Shown here: in pieces, positions 25,276 through 35,180 of the stretch
Layout: each line of letters opens with the position of its first letter
Position numbering within the stretch: position 1 is the stretch's first letter
Assembly (NCBI RefSeq): GCF_026241515.1
Contig: NZ_JAPHPW010000001.1
Span: forward strand, 310,001-374,000
DNA length: 64,000 nucleotides
From: Vibrio sp. 14G-20
GTDB lineage: Bacteria; Pseudomonadota; Gammaproteobacteria; Enterobacterales; Vibrionaceae
Direction of reading: 5' to 3'
Notes under the pieces: model-generated
Database searches by the model: none
The model's input: only the letters and a program-made list of their open reading frames with translations
Told to the model about the DNA's origin: nothing
Translations under genes and position numbers: made by a program

Positions 25276-27609
25276 TTATTTGTAGGAAGTACCTACAATC
25301 AGATACACCGAATCGAAGTTATCTTCAGTTCGGCCATAAGCTAAAATGATCGGCCCGATTGGCGAATCGACACCCGCGAAAACAGAACCCGCGGTGTACA
25401 TTGGCGCCTCATCAATACTCAAATCATTGTTCGACCAAACGCCACCATGCTCAATGGATGCACCCACGTAGAATGGTGATTCAAAGAGGCCGAAGTCATT
25501 TTCAAACCACTTATAACGATAGATAAGGCTGGTATAGGCCAAGTTCTGACCTATCATACTATTCCTTGGAATACCTGACAGGTTTAAAAAGCCACCGAGT
25601 TCTTTAGGGGCAACAGGAAAAATCGAGTTTTTACTTTCTACAATACCGTAATCAAGCTTTGCGACTAAAGTATGCTTATCGATACTCTTTGCAGCCATTA
25701 AATTAGCCGAAAACTCATAAACAGTATCGCTCTCAGACGTCAACTCTGTTTCGTTAATAGAAGTATCATTCTGAAAGTCATCATGAGAAACAAGGTACTC
25801 TAAATCGACAAAGTAACCCTTGGTCGGTAAGCTGAAATTATCCAAAGTATCCAATCGGTAACCCATGAAGCCACCAATACGCTTGTAACCACCATTGCCC
25901 AATGAAGGTAACGAAGAAACCTCAACATCCCCATCAGTATAACGAACACCAAATTTCAGCTCCTGCCACAAGGTCGGTTGATAGCCTAATGCCAATTCAC
26001 CGACATATTCACTATACGTCATAGGGAGATAATCTTTCGTTACGTCCAGTGTCGGCTCTTCAATATCATCAATATTTGCGGGTAGGTTTCTGTTCTCTTT
26101 GCTGTAAACAACCGATGCCGAAGTAAACAGCTTTTGACTCGAAAAGAATGGCGAGTAAAGTTCCGCTTCAATTCGTTTGTCCGTTCCCATCTCGATATTG
26201 GTTCTTAGCTCTGCACCATGCTTATTAATATCAGTAAAGTTGGCTGAAACACCGATCGAGTACTGACTGGTAGTAGAGAAATCATCTTCAAGAAAGAATC
26301 GAAAGTTGAGATAGTTTGGACCCCAAGATTTTTCGTTCACATCGACCTTTAGTTGATCCTCGCCATCCACGGTGTCAAATTCATAAGTCACCAACTCGAA
26401 TCTATCTAACGCATAGAGGTCTTGCACTTTAGATTCAATTTCACTGGTCTTTAAGATCTTACCTGAATCAAGGTTTAAGCGATTTTCGAGCAACTTATCT
26501 GAGTAGTGGGTATTGTTGTTGATAACAACCCGGTCAACGACGGTCTTATCGCCGTGTTTTAGCTGTCTGCGTGCTTTTTGTTTATCCTCTATATAATGCT
26601 GATAATCGGCATTTGAGAGCGATAGCTTGGAAAGTTCATCAGTATGCTGCTTGGCGGCTTCATAGCCAGCTAGGAAAGCCGATGGCATTTTATCAAAGTC
26701 AGTCGTCTCCATTTTCCCAACATCAGGGCGCAGGAAGACGTCATCGTCTGTTAGTGTTTCAGCTTGCTCTTGGGTGCTGCGTTGAACAAGATAATTAGAG
26801 AGTTGGTCAGCTGCGGCAAGAAAATTCGTAAAATCATCTTTGCCTTTGTAGTTGGTACTGATATCCACCGCAATGACGATGTCTGCTCCCATCGCTCTGG
26901 CAACGTCGACTGGCATGTTATTGGTGACACCACCATCAACTAGCATTCGACCATCTAGGGCATAAGGGGGAAGAGCCCCAGGAACTGACATACTGGCCAT
27001 CATGGCATCAACAAGGTGACCATGGTCGATGACCACCTCTTCAAGTTCGATGATGTCGGTTGCGACAGAACGGTATGGGATAGCAAGATGGTCGAAAGAA
27101 TCGAATGAGGATAGATTACCTGTGGTCTCGCGCAGAATACGCAACATATTCTGGCCTTGCACCACCCCTTTCCTTGCTTTGATTTCGCCCCAACCTAAGC
27201 CGAGATCGGTGTTCAATTGATAGCGATCTTCATACTCTTTATCACGCACACGGCGATCACTACGGTTAACGCGGTCGCGATAGCCACGATTCCAATCGAC
27301 CGTATAAATAAAGCTCTCGATCTCGTCTGCGCTCATCCCTGTCGCATAAAGACCACCAACATATGAGCCCATACTAGTGCCGGTAATGTAATCAACCGGG
27401 ATTTGCATCTCTTCTAGGGCTTTAAGCACACCAATGTGAGCTGCACCCTTTGCCCCACCCCCCGCAAGAACGACAGCAACGGTTGGCCTTTTACTAACTT
27501 GTTCAGCCTGCTGAGGTTGATCAACCTGTGTCGCGGTGGATGCAAACAGTTGAAAACTGATCACTGTACCTACAACACCTAAGCTGCTCACTAACCAACG
27601 AGAAATCAT
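25276..27609 (-). CDS. Patatin-like phospholipase with C-terminal outer-membrane barrel (PlpD-like, type Vd)
   Basis: A 777-residue exported protein. Residues 1-23 are a signal peptide. A patatin domain follows: oxyanion loop GGGAKGAAH (50-58), nucleophile Ser79 in GTSMG and catalytic Asp225 in DGG. A POTRA-like segment (about 350-415) and a C-terminal bacterial-surface-antigen beta barrel of about 350 residues ending in VGTSYK follow. This order matches PlpD-type autotransporters, where the barrel anchors or passes the lipase. The substrate is probably phospholipid; whether the lipase domain is released cannot be told. It lies 38 bases after mrcB. Confidence 0.87.
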   Translation of the reverse strand: MISRWLVSSLGVVGTVISFQLFASTATQVDQPQQAEQVSKRPTVAVVLAGGGAKGAAHIGVLKALEEMQIPVDYITGTSMGSYVGGLYATGMSADEIESFIYTVDWNRGYRDRVNRSDRRVRDKEYEDRYQLNTDLGLGWGEIKARKGVVQGQNMLRILRETTGNLSSFDSFDHLAIPYRSVATDIIELEEVVIDHGHLVDAMMASMSVPGALPPYALDGRMLVDGGVTNNMPVDVARAMGADIVIAVDISTNYKGKDDFTNFLAAADQLSNYLVQRSTQEQAETLTDDDVFLRPDVGKMETTDFDKMPSAFLAGYEAAKQHTDELSKLSLSNADYQHYIEDKQKARRQLKHGDKTVVDRVVINNNTHYSDKLLENRLNLDSGKILKTSEIESKVQDLYALDRFELVTYEFDTVDGEDQLKVDVNEKSWGPNYLNFRFFLEDDFSTTSQYSIGVSANFTDINKHGAELRTNIEMGTDKRIEAELYSPFFSSQKLFTSASVVYSKENRNLPANIDDIEEPTLDVTKDYLPMTYSEYVGELALGYQPTLWQELKFGVRYTDGDVEVSSLPSLGNGGYKRIGGFMGYRLDTLDNFSLPTKGYFVDLEYLVSHDDFQNDTSINETELTSESDTVYEFSANLMAAKSIDKHTLVAKLDYGIVESKNSIFPVAPKELGGFLNLSGIPRNSMIGQNLAYTSLIYRYKWFENDFGLFESPFYVGASIEHGGVWSNNDLSIDEAPMYTAGSVFAGVDSPIGPIILAYGRTEDNFDSVYLIVGTSYK

Positions 27610-27647
27610 TCTTTAAACTATCCTTGTCATTGTTTTCTGTTACGACT

Positions 27648-30047
27648 TTACCACTGAAAAAGCTTCTTTAGCCACTGTTTTGATTGACTTTCACAGCCCT
27701 TTTTAATGTTCCCGCTTTCATCCCAAACTGGCAATTTAACGGTACCATCACAGTCAAACTCTAAAGCGCCTTCGGGAGTTCGAGTAAAGCTGGCAGTCGC
27801 AATCCCTGTCGGCCAAGGCAGCAATAACTGCTCGGGCGTTCTTTGCTTCAGGTAATCAGCATAGACACGCAGCGCACCGCTCGAACCAGTAAGCTTAGTC
27901 GGCTTATTGTCATCACGCCCTAGCCAAATTGTGGTTACTTCACGTCCATCCACACCAACAAACCAACTGTCTCGGCTATCGTTACTGGTTCCCGTTTTAC
28001 CGGCTAACCCTGCCCATGCAAACTGACCTTGTAGGAAGCGACCAGTACCTTCCGACACTCCACGTTTCATCGCATAGGTTGTTAGCCAAGCGGCTTGTTG
28101 GTCAACACTTTGTGATACGCGAGGAATCGATTGATACAGAACCTCGCCATCGTTATCAACGACAGAGCGAAGTGCAGACAAAGGTGCAATACGACCAGAG
28201 TTGGTAATGGTTTGGTACATCTGCGCGACTTGGAATGGAGTCAGTGAAAACGAACCCAAAAACATCGACGGTACTGGACGAATTTCATTTTTATCGACAC
28301 CCAACTTTCCAATGGTATCTGAAACGCTATCAATGCCTAATTGCATGCCTAAACGAACGGTAGGTACGTTGTAAGACTTAGAAAGCGCCACATACAAGGG
28401 CACATCGCCACGGAACTTACGATCGAAGTTTCTTGGGCTCCATACGCTACCTTTACTGCCTTTCAAGCTCAGTGGAGTGTCCTTCAATGTTGTCGCCAAC
28501 GTGTATTTCTGGGGTTGTTCCAATGCGGTTAAGTAGATTGCAGGCTTAACCAAAGAACCAATAGGACGACTCGCGTTCAAGGCACGGTTAAAGCCATCGT
28601 AGCCAGTACGCTTACCACCGACCATCGCTCGGATTTCACCGGTATTTCTATCCACGGCAATAGCCGCAGCTTCCAGTTTGTTACCTGCGGTTTTCGATAA
28701 ATCAGGCACCTTGCGAGCAATCGACTTCTCTAACTTGTCTTGAGAGACCGGATCCAGAGAGGTGAAGACTCGAATCCCTTTTTTCGCCTCAAATCGGTCG
28801 CCGACATACTTCTTAAGCTCAATGTTTACTTGTTGGAAGTAAGCTGGCTGACGGCTAGCAATGCGTGGGTTGTCTTGAATATCCAAATCACGACTCGCCG
28901 CCTCTTCGTATTGTCGCGGAGTTAATATGTCTTGCTGCATCAACAAGCGAAGAACCAGATCTCGTCGAGTCTTAGTACGCTCAGGATAACGAACCGGATT
29001 GTAATACGATGGCCCTTTCACCATACCAACAAGCAGTGCTAGCTGATCGATGCGGAGCTCTTGAATTGGCTGTCCGAAGTACAAGCGAGATGCTAAACCG
29101 AAACCATGGATCGCTTGCCCACCATTTTGCCCAAGATAAACCTCGTTTAAATAAGCCTCTAGGATACGGTCTTTGCTGTAACGATGGTCCAAAATAAGTG
29201 CAATGTAAGCTTCACGAACCTTACGCCACAATGTACGTTCACTCGACAGGAACAGGTTTTTTGCCAGCTGTTGTGTCAGCGTACTACCACCTTGTACCGT
29301 TCGCCCGGCTTTGACGTTAACGACCATTGCACGAGCGATGGCCAGTGGCGACACACCATCGTGTTGATAGAAGTTTCGGTCTTCGGTTGCTAATAAGGCA
29401 TCAACCATCACTTCTGGGAATTGATTACGTTTTAAGAACAGGCGCTGCTCATCGTTACTTTTCTCAAGCATGCCAAGCATTTTCGGTTCAACACGCAGAT
29501 AACCCATGTCACCTTTCTTCTCTAGCGACTGAATACGAGTTAACTCGTTACCGTTGAAATGCAGCATCACATGACGATCCGCTTCCGGTCCATCGACAAA
29601 CTCGAATGGACGACGAATCATTTCAATCTTGGTTGAAGAAGAAGAGTATTCGCCAGGGTGACGAGGAGCATTCACCTTACGATAATTAAGTACATCGAGC
29701 TCATTCTTAACCTGTACCAAACTTACCGGAGTTCCCGGAGACAGGTCTAGCACTCGCGCATAAACGACCGTTGGCAAATCAAACAATTGACCTTCAAAAC
29801 GCTGTTTGACCACAGAATCAAGATAAATGCCGACGAACAACAGCAATGCCGCAAGCGCCAAGCCCGCTTTCCAAGAAATGCCCCATAGGATCTTCAGCCA
29901 ACCTCTGTTGCCCGTTTTCTTGGTCTTTGCCTTACTTTTCTTCGCGGCTGCTCTAGGCTTTCTTGGCTTGGCTTTTGTCGCTGGTGACTTCTTTGCTGGC
30001 GCTTTTTTAGGTGGTGCCTTTTTCGGCGTTAACATTTTGGTCATCAT
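27648..30047 (-). CDS. mrcB: Bifunctional penicillin-binding protein 1B
   Basis: A 799-residue inner-membrane peptidoglycan synthase. The cytoplasmic tail (1-50) is unusually rich in Lys, Pro and Ala, with repeats of the PKKAPAKK kind. One transmembrane helix (about 57-77) precedes a UB2H-like domain, then the GT51 glycosyltransferase with Glu222 in EDRNFYQHDG. The transpeptidase has catalytic Ser498 in SLVK, then SYN and KTGTSND. It polymerises and cross-links the cell wall. Its ATG overlaps the hrpB stop (ATGA), as if coupled to it. Confidence 0.95.
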   Translation of the reverse strand: MMTKMLTPKKAPPKKAPAKKSPATKAKPRKPRAAAKKSKAKTKKTGNRGWLKILWGISWKAGLALAALLLFVGIYLDSVVKQRFEGQLFDLPTVVYARVLDLSPGTPVSLVQVKNELDVLNYRKVNAPRHPGEYSSSSTKIEMIRRPFEFVDGPEADRHVMLHFNGNELTRIQSLEKKGDMGYLRVEPKMLGMLEKSNDEQRLFLKRNQFPEVMVDALLATEDRNFYQHDGVSPLAIARAMVVNVKAGRTVQGGSTLTQQLAKNLFLSSERTLWRKVREAYIALILDHRYSKDRILEAYLNEVYLGQNGGQAIHGFGLASRLYFGQPIQELRIDQLALLVGMVKGPSYYNPVRYPERTKTRRDLVLRLLMQQDILTPRQYEEAASRDLDIQDNPRIASRQPAYFQQVNIELKKYVGDRFEAKKGIRVFTSLDPVSQDKLEKSIARKVPDLSKTAGNKLEAAAIAVDRNTGEIRAMVGGKRTGYDGFNRALNASRPIGSLVKPAIYLTALEQPQKYTLATTLKDTPLSLKGSKGSVWSPRNFDRKFRGDVPLYVALSKSYNVPTVRLGMQLGIDSVSDTIGKLGVDKNEIRPVPSMFLGSFSLTPFQVAQMYQTITNSGRIAPLSALRSVVDNDGEVLYQSIPRVSQSVDQQAAWLTTYAMKRGVSEGTGRFLQGQFAWAGLAGKTGTSNDSRDSWFVGVDGREVTTIWLGRDDNKPTKLTGSSGALRVYADYLKQRTPEQLLLPWPTGIATASFTRTPEGALEFDCDGTVKLPVWDESGNIKKGCESQSKQWLKKLFQW

Positions 30048-32542
30048 CGATTCAACTGTCGTTTGGTTTTAGTGGTTGCTACATGATTAGCAGGGTCATC
30101 CGGCCAAGGATGTTTTGGGTAACGGCCTTTCATTTCTTTTTGTACTTCTTTGTACGCGCCAGCCCAAAAGCCGGCTAAATCTTGAGTAATTTGCAGTGGT
30201 CGCTGTGCTGGAGAAAGTAGCTCAAGCACTACTTTTTTACGCCCTTGCGCGATCAATGGCGAGTCTTGTTCTCCAAAGACTTCCTGCATTCGCACTGAGA
30301 TCACTGGTTCAGACTGATATTGATAACGAATAGCCTTCTTACTGCCTGTCGGCATCAGATAGTGCGTTGGCAGCCATTGGTCGATTTCTTGATTCAAAGG
30401 CCAGCCAAGATAAGCAGACAATGCCTGTTCAATCGAAACACTAGCCAGCCCTTTTGCCGACTTAATGCCATTCAGATAGGGTGATAGCCACTCATCAAGG
30501 TGTTCAATTAAACTCGCGTCATCCATCGCTGGCCAATCATGCTCTGGCATCCAAAGTTCTGCACAGCGTACACGCTCAACCAACTGCTTAGCCGAAAGTG
30601 TCCAATGTAAGCGATCCAATCCGCATCGAGCGACATAATTGAGCAGCGCTTGGCTCACCTGATTAGCATCGGGATCGGGTAAAGCTTTGGTACTGATAAT
30701 CAACTTACCCAAAGACACTCGCTGCTCGGCAACTAAACGGCCACGTTTCTCATCCCAATCGGCGTAATCGGAACGCACAAACAGTTTTGGAAATTCAGAT
30801 TCTAACTGCGAGATATCAACCGAAGTGGCTAAGAAAATTTGACTGGCTCGCCCTGTACTGCGCATTAAATCAATCACTACGACATAGTCATTGTTCGCCA
30901 ATGGGTCATCGTCACGAACCTCAGCGCCATGACCATTCGCCAGAAGGAAAGCATTGCTGGTCGCGCTTCTCACTTGTGCAATCCGATCTGGAAAGGCAAA
31001 ACAAAGCACTAATGGTAGCAATGATTCGTCGACTTGTGACAAATCTAAGTGATGATTGAGTTTGCTCGCGAGACTTTTCGCTCGCTGCATCACCACGCTA
31101 TTTTTCGAGTGTTTTCTTTGCTTAAGTCGATGCAAAGAGTGCTGAATATCGGTGACGTTGCGTTCAGGCTCTTCAAGCAAAGCAGCGGCAACAATCGCGA
31201 CATTCAATAAAGCGGAACTACCTTGTTGTGCTTTAACCAACATACTGGCAATACGAGGCTCTAAACCTAAACGTTGGGCCTGTTTTCCTAATGCCGTAAA
31301 TTGACCATTATCGTCTAACAATTCAAGAGTCTGTAAGAGTTGCTTGGCTTGTCCAATAGAAGCTTTTGGTGGAACGTCTAACCATTGCAGATCATCGGCA
31401 CTCACAGCCCCCCATTGCGTCAATTCAGACACTAGCGAAGATAAGTCAGAATGAAGAATCTCAGGTTCTGGTACAGCAAGTTGCTGCATCAGCTGCGTTT
31501 CGCTGTACAAACGAACGCACAAGCCCTCTTCAATTCGTCCCGCTCGACCCGCTCGTTGTTCAGCAGAAGACTGAGAGATTTTCACTTGCTCAAGCTTAGT
31601 TATGCCGGTTTTAAGATCGAACTTCGCCACACGTTCAAGCCCGGAATCGACCACCAATCGAATACCTTCAATCGTCAAAGAAGTCTCAGCAATATTGGTC
31701 GCTAACACCACCTTTCGACGCCCTTTCTCTGATGGCGCGATCGCTTTCTGCTGTTGAGAAAAGCTGAGTTGGCCATACAAAGGACACACATCGATATCGC
31801 TAGCGAGTTGTTCCAGTTGAGATTCGACTTGCTTAATCGCAGAAACGCCCGGTAAGAAGGCTAAAAGTGAGCCTGACTCTTTCTCCATCAGAGAGCGAAT
31901 CACGTTGGCCATTTTAGGAGCTAGATATTCATTGGCAGTCAAAGGCTGGTAACGGAAATCGACCGGAAAAGTACGACCTTGTGATTCAACGTATTTGGCA
32001 TTCGGTAGCAAAGATTGCAGCGCTTGTTGATCTAAGGTTGCCGACATCACAACCACTTTTAGATCGTCACGCAACGCATCTTGGATCTCTAAGCTAAAGG
32101 CCAATGCGGTATCTGCATGAATACTGCGCTCGTGAAATTCATCAAAGATCACCATATCAACTCCAGTCAATTCAGGGTCGGTTTGGATCATTCTGGTCAT
32201 GATCCCTTCGGTGACGATTTCCAAGCGAGTTGAACTACTGGTTTTAGATTCACCACGAACTCTAAAACCAATGCTCTCTCCCACCTTTTCTCCCAATTGA
32301 TTCGCTAAGTAAGTAGCAATATTCCTTGCCGCCAAACGCCTCGGTTCAAGCATGATAATTTTACCTTGAACGGCGTTGGTCTTAACTAACTGTAAAGGGA
32401 AGAATGTTGACTTACCCGCACCGGGAGCGGCCTTTAGAATAAGTTGAGTGTGTGTTTCTACGCCAGCGAGCAGATCTGGCATCACAGCTTCTATGGGCAG
32501 TTGTGGCAATGGGAGAACCTTGTGGTGTAATGTTGGCAACAT
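30044..32542 (-). CDS. hrpB: ATP-dependent helicase HrpB (DEAH-box family)
   Basis: An 832-residue DExH helicase. Walker A is AAPGAGKST (residues 38-46), motif II is DEFH in VIFDEFHERS, motif III SAT follows, and motif VI is QRAGRAGR. The C-terminal HrpB-specific region includes LLSPAQRPLQITQDLAGFWAGAYKEVQKEMKGRYPKHPWPDDP-type sequence that the family conserves. Its substrate in the cell is not established. It is divergent from sfsA with only 34 bases between the starts and overlaps mrcB by four bases. Confidence 0.93.
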   Translation of the reverse strand: MLPTLHHKVLPLPQLPIEAVMPDLLAGVETHTQLILKAAPGAGKSTFFPLQLVKTNAVQGKIIMLEPRRLAARNIATYLANQLGEKVGESIGFRVRGESKTSSSTRLEIVTEGIMTRMIQTDPELTGVDMVIFDEFHERSIHADTALAFSLEIQDALRDDLKVVVMSATLDQQALQSLLPNAKYVESQGRTFPVDFRYQPLTANEYLAPKMANVIRSLMEKESGSLLAFLPGVSAIKQVESQLEQLASDIDVCPLYGQLSFSQQQKAIAPSEKGRRKVVLATNIAETSLTIEGIRLVVDSGLERVAKFDLKTGITKLEQVKISQSSAEQRAGRAGRIEEGLCVRLYSETQLMQQLAVPEPEILHSDLSSLVSELTQWGAVSADDLQWLDVPPKASIGQAKQLLQTLELLDDNGQFTALGKQAQRLGLEPRIASMLVKAQQGSSALLNVAIVAAALLEEPERNVTDIQHSLHRLKQRKHSKNSVVMQRAKSLASKLNHHLDLSQVDESLLPLVLCFAFPDRIAQVRSATSNAFLLANGHGAEVRDDDPLANNDYVVVIDLMRSTGRASQIFLATSVDISQLESEFPKLFVRSDYADWDEKRGRLVAEQRVSLGKLIISTKALPDPDANQVSQALLNYVARCGLDRLHWTLSAKQLVERVRCAELWMPEHDWPAMDDASLIEHLDEWLSPYLNGIKSAKGLASVSIEQALSAYLGWPLNQEIDQWLPTHYLMPTGSKKAIRYQYQSEPVISVRMQEVFGEQDSPLIAQGRKKVVLELLSPAQRPLQITQDLAGFWAGAYKEVQKEMKGRYPKHPWPDDPANHVATTKTKRQLNR

Positions 32543-32576
32543 TGTACATAAAAACCTACCTGTCTAAATAAGTAAT

Positions 32577-33320
32577 ATGCACTTCAATCCTCCATTAGAG
32601 TCAGCGACTCTTATTAAACGCTATAAACGCTTTCTCACTGACATCCAACTTCCTGACGGCAGCGAGCGTACTATTCACTGCGCTAACACTGGAGCGATGA
32701 CAGGATGTGCGACTCCTGGCAATACGGTGTGGTACTCAACATCAGATAACGCAAAAAGAAAATACCCAAACAGCTGGGAGATCTCAGAAACAGACAAAGG
32801 TCACCGTATTTGTGTAAATACTGCGCGAGCAAACCAGCTTGCAGTGGAAGCAATTGAAAATGGGACTATAGTTGAACTCTTAGGATACAACGCGTTACGG
32901 ACTGAAGTTAAGTATGGCAGTGAGAATAGTCGAATTGATATTCTGCTTGAAGATAACGAAAAGCCACCTTGTTATATTGAAGTAAAAAGCGTCACTTTGC
33001 TCGACGAGCAACAAACGTCAACTAAACAAGAAACGTCTACGAAGGGACAAGGTTTTTTCCCTGATGCAGTGACAACCAGAGGCCAAAAACATCTGCGTGA
33101 ACTCACAGAAATGGTCGAATCTGGAAATAGAGCCGTACTTTTATTCACTGTTTTGCATTCAGGCATTGAAAAAGTGTCCGCGGCACACCATATAGACGCC
33201 AAATATTCGTTATTACTAAAACAAGCACAAGACGCTGGAGTTGAAGTGCTTTGCTATAAAGCAGAGCTCAGCAGTACTCAAATACAACTAAAACAAGCTG
33301 TTGAATTTATCAATAGCTAA
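32577..33320 (+). CDS. sfsA: Sugar fermentation stimulation protein SfsA
   Basis: A 247-residue protein, 13 longer than E. coli SfsA (234). The family stretches [19 protein letters not shown] and [18 protein letters not shown] are intact, with nuclease-like acidic residues in SRIDILLED and YIEVKSVT. The extra length is mostly an insertion just before GQGFFPDA in which QTSTK and ETSTK are near-repeats. The family is proposed to bind DNA and act as a nuclease-like or regulatory protein; its role is unsettled. It starts 34 bases from the divergent hrpB start and precedes dksA, as in E. coli. Confidence 0.93.
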   Translation: MHFNPPLESATLIKRYKRFLTDIQLPDGSERTIHCANTGAMTGCATPGNTVWYSTSDNAKRKYPNSWEISETDKGHRICVNTARANQLAVEAIENGTIVELLGYNALRTEVKYGSENSRIDILLEDNEKPPCYIEVKSVTLLDEQQTSTKQETSTKGQGFFPDAVTTRGQKHLRELTEMVESGNRAVLLFTVLHSGIEKVSAAHHIDAKYSLLLKQAQDAGVEVLCYKAELSSTQIQLKQAVEFINS

Positions 33321-33455
33321 GCAAAGATGCTGAACTAATCACATTGATTGCAAGTTTTAGTAAGAGTATTTGCCACCATTCGTTCTTTCTGCTATAGATA
33401 CCCGCCTTAAAATTAGCTGCTTTGCAGTTGACTAGGTGTAAATAGGAGATGCTGT

Positions 33456-33902
33456 ATGCCAGAATCTAAGAAAAAAGCGCTAGGCATCCTAGCCATCGCA
33501 GGTGTTGAACCGTACCAAGAGAAGCCAGGTGAAGAGTACATGTCACCTGAGCAAACGGAACATTTTACAAAAATTTTAGCAGCTTGGCGCAACCAGCTCA
33601 GGGAAGAAGTTGATCGTACTGTGCACCACATGCAGGACGAAGCAGCGAATTTCCCAGACCCAGTTGACCGTGCTTCTCAAGAAGAAGAATTCAGCCTAGA
33701 GTTACGTAACCGTGACCGTGAGCGTCGTCTTATCAAAAAAATTGAGAAGACATTAGACAAGATCGAAGAAGACGATTTCGGCTTCTGTGATTCTTGCGGT
33801 ATCGAGATTGGCATTCGTCGCCTTGAAGCTCGTCCAACTGCTGATCTTTGTATTGACTGTAAAACACTTGCAGAGATCAAAGAGAAACAGATGCAAGGTT
33901 AA
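33456..33902 (+). CDS. dksA: RNA polymerase-binding transcription factor DksA
   Basis: A 148-residue factor that works with ppGpp in the RNA polymerase secondary channel. Residues Asp71 and Ala73 in DPVDRASQ correspond to the coiled-coil tip Asp74 and Ala76 of E. coli DksA. The C4 zinc finger is CDSCG...CIDC. AGGAG lies before the ATG. A strong terminator follows 19 bases after the stop and separates it from gluQ, an arrangement also described in enterobacteria. Confidence 0.97.
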   Translation: MPESKKKALGILAIAGVEPYQEKPGEEYMSPEQTEHFTKILAAWRNQLREEVDRTVHHMQDEAANFPDPVDRASQEEEFSLELRNRDRERRLIKKIEKTLDKIEEDDFGFCDSCGIEIGIRRLEARPTADLCIDCKTLAEIKEKQMQG

Positions 33903-33920
33903 TTCTTGCAGATGTAAAGA

Positions 33921-33944
33921 AAGGGAGCCTTGGCTCCCTTTTTT
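33921..33944 (+). terminator. Terminator between dksA and gluQ
   Basis: AAGGGAGCC (33921-33929) pairs with GGCTCCCTT (33932-33940), followed by a T run. gluQ may depend on read-through or on a promoter in the 33945-34121 gap, which also holds an inverted repeat TCTATAAA (34007-34014)/TTTATAGA (34025-34032). Confidence 0.9.
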
Positions 33945-34121
33945 GTTTGTTATCCAAGCGAAGTATTTCACACGCTTGATAGTAAATAGCAGCTTTAAGC
34001 CTTGGTTCTATAAATCAAACCTTGTTTATAGAGATTGAAGCTTAGTTCTACGCATTAAAGCTCTTGTTAAACGTCTTAAGAATCGGCTACTGCGGTACCA
34101 TTTAGATTAGGTTGTTCACTC

Positions 34122-34985
34122 ATGAATTATATCGGGCGCTTTGCACCATCACCGTCAGGTCCTCTTCATTTTGGCTCACTTGTTGCTGCTCTTGGTAGCT
34201 ACTTTCAAGCGAAATCTAACCAAGGAAAATGGTTAGTTCGTATGGAAGACCTAGATCCACCAAGAGAAATGGCCGGCGCTGCAGACCTCATTCTTAAGAC
34301 ACTTGAGGCTTATCACCTATTTTGGGATGGCGCAGTCGTTTATCAAAGTCAGCGTCATGACTTTTATCAGGCACAAATCGACCAATGGGTCGCGGACAGC
34401 CAAGCTTATTACTGCCAATGCACCCGCAAACAGATAAAGTCCTTAGGAGGATTTTATACTGGCCGTTGTCGACATGCCGGTTTGATTGATTCCGGCGAAC
34501 AAGCCGTGCGCTTGTGCATGGACTTTCCAGTCGAGTCTTTTGACGATGTTCGTCACGGCAAGATTGAAATCCCTAAAGCGTTGGCTGAAGAAGATTTCAT
34601 CATAAAGCGCAGAGATGGCTTATTCGCTTACAACTTGGCTGTCGTGCTCGATGATATCGACCAAGGCATCACAGAGGTTGTGCGAGGAGCTGATTTGATT
34701 GAGCCGACAGGCCGTCAAATTAGTTTGTATAAAACACTCAAACAAAAAACAGTCAGTTACTTGCACTTACCATTGGCAACCGATGGCTTGGGTAATAAAC
34801 TGTCAAAACAAAATCATGCAACTGCGATAGATCTCGCCAATCCGAAACCGACGCTAATTAACGCGATGCGATTCTTAGGTTTTGATATCACCGAAGCCCT
34901 TTTGAGTGCTTCAATTGACGAGATTTTATTGTGGGGCTGCCTGCAATGGAACGTCAATCAGTTACCTGATAGTTTACAAAAATAG
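34122..34985 (+). CDS. gluQ: Glutamyl-Q tRNA(Asp) synthetase
   Basis: A 287-residue paralogue of glutamyl-tRNA synthetase lacking the anticodon-binding domain. It attaches glutamate to queuosine in tRNA(Asp). The class I signature appears as PSPSGPLHFGSL, the KMSKS-like loop as KLSKQNHA, and a zinc site as YCQC...GRCRHAG. Order dksA-gluQ-pcnB matches enterobacteria. About 195 bp of sequence without a gene follow before pcnB, holding only a small AACCA-CAG-TGGTT hairpin (35048-35060). Confidence 0.93.
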   Translation: MNYIGRFAPSPSGPLHFGSLVAALGSYFQAKSNQGKWLVRMEDLDPPREMAGAADLILKTLEAYHLFWDGAVVYQSQRHDFYQAQIDQWVADSQAYYCQCTRKQIKSLGGFYTGRCRHAGLIDSGEQAVRLCMDFPVESFDDVRHGKIEIPKALAEEDFIIKRRDGLFAYNLAVVLDDIDQGITEVVRGADLIEPTGRQISLYKTLKQKTVSYLHLPLATDGLGNKLSKQNHATAIDLANPKPTLINAMRFLGFDITEALLSASIDEILLWGCLQWNVNQLPDSLQK

Positions 34986-35180
34986 CACTGTAATTAGCTC
35001 GAAAATCACGGCAAATAGCAAAAACGACACATAAAAATGCCATAACCAACCACAGTGGTTAAGCAGACGATGTTCTCAAATGGCTCGCGCTAAGCTATTA
35101 TTAGCCGCAATTAAACTCTGCACTACCACTTTGGACTAAGAGAAAAACAAAGTTGGCGATACCTACTTTGTTCTAAACTA

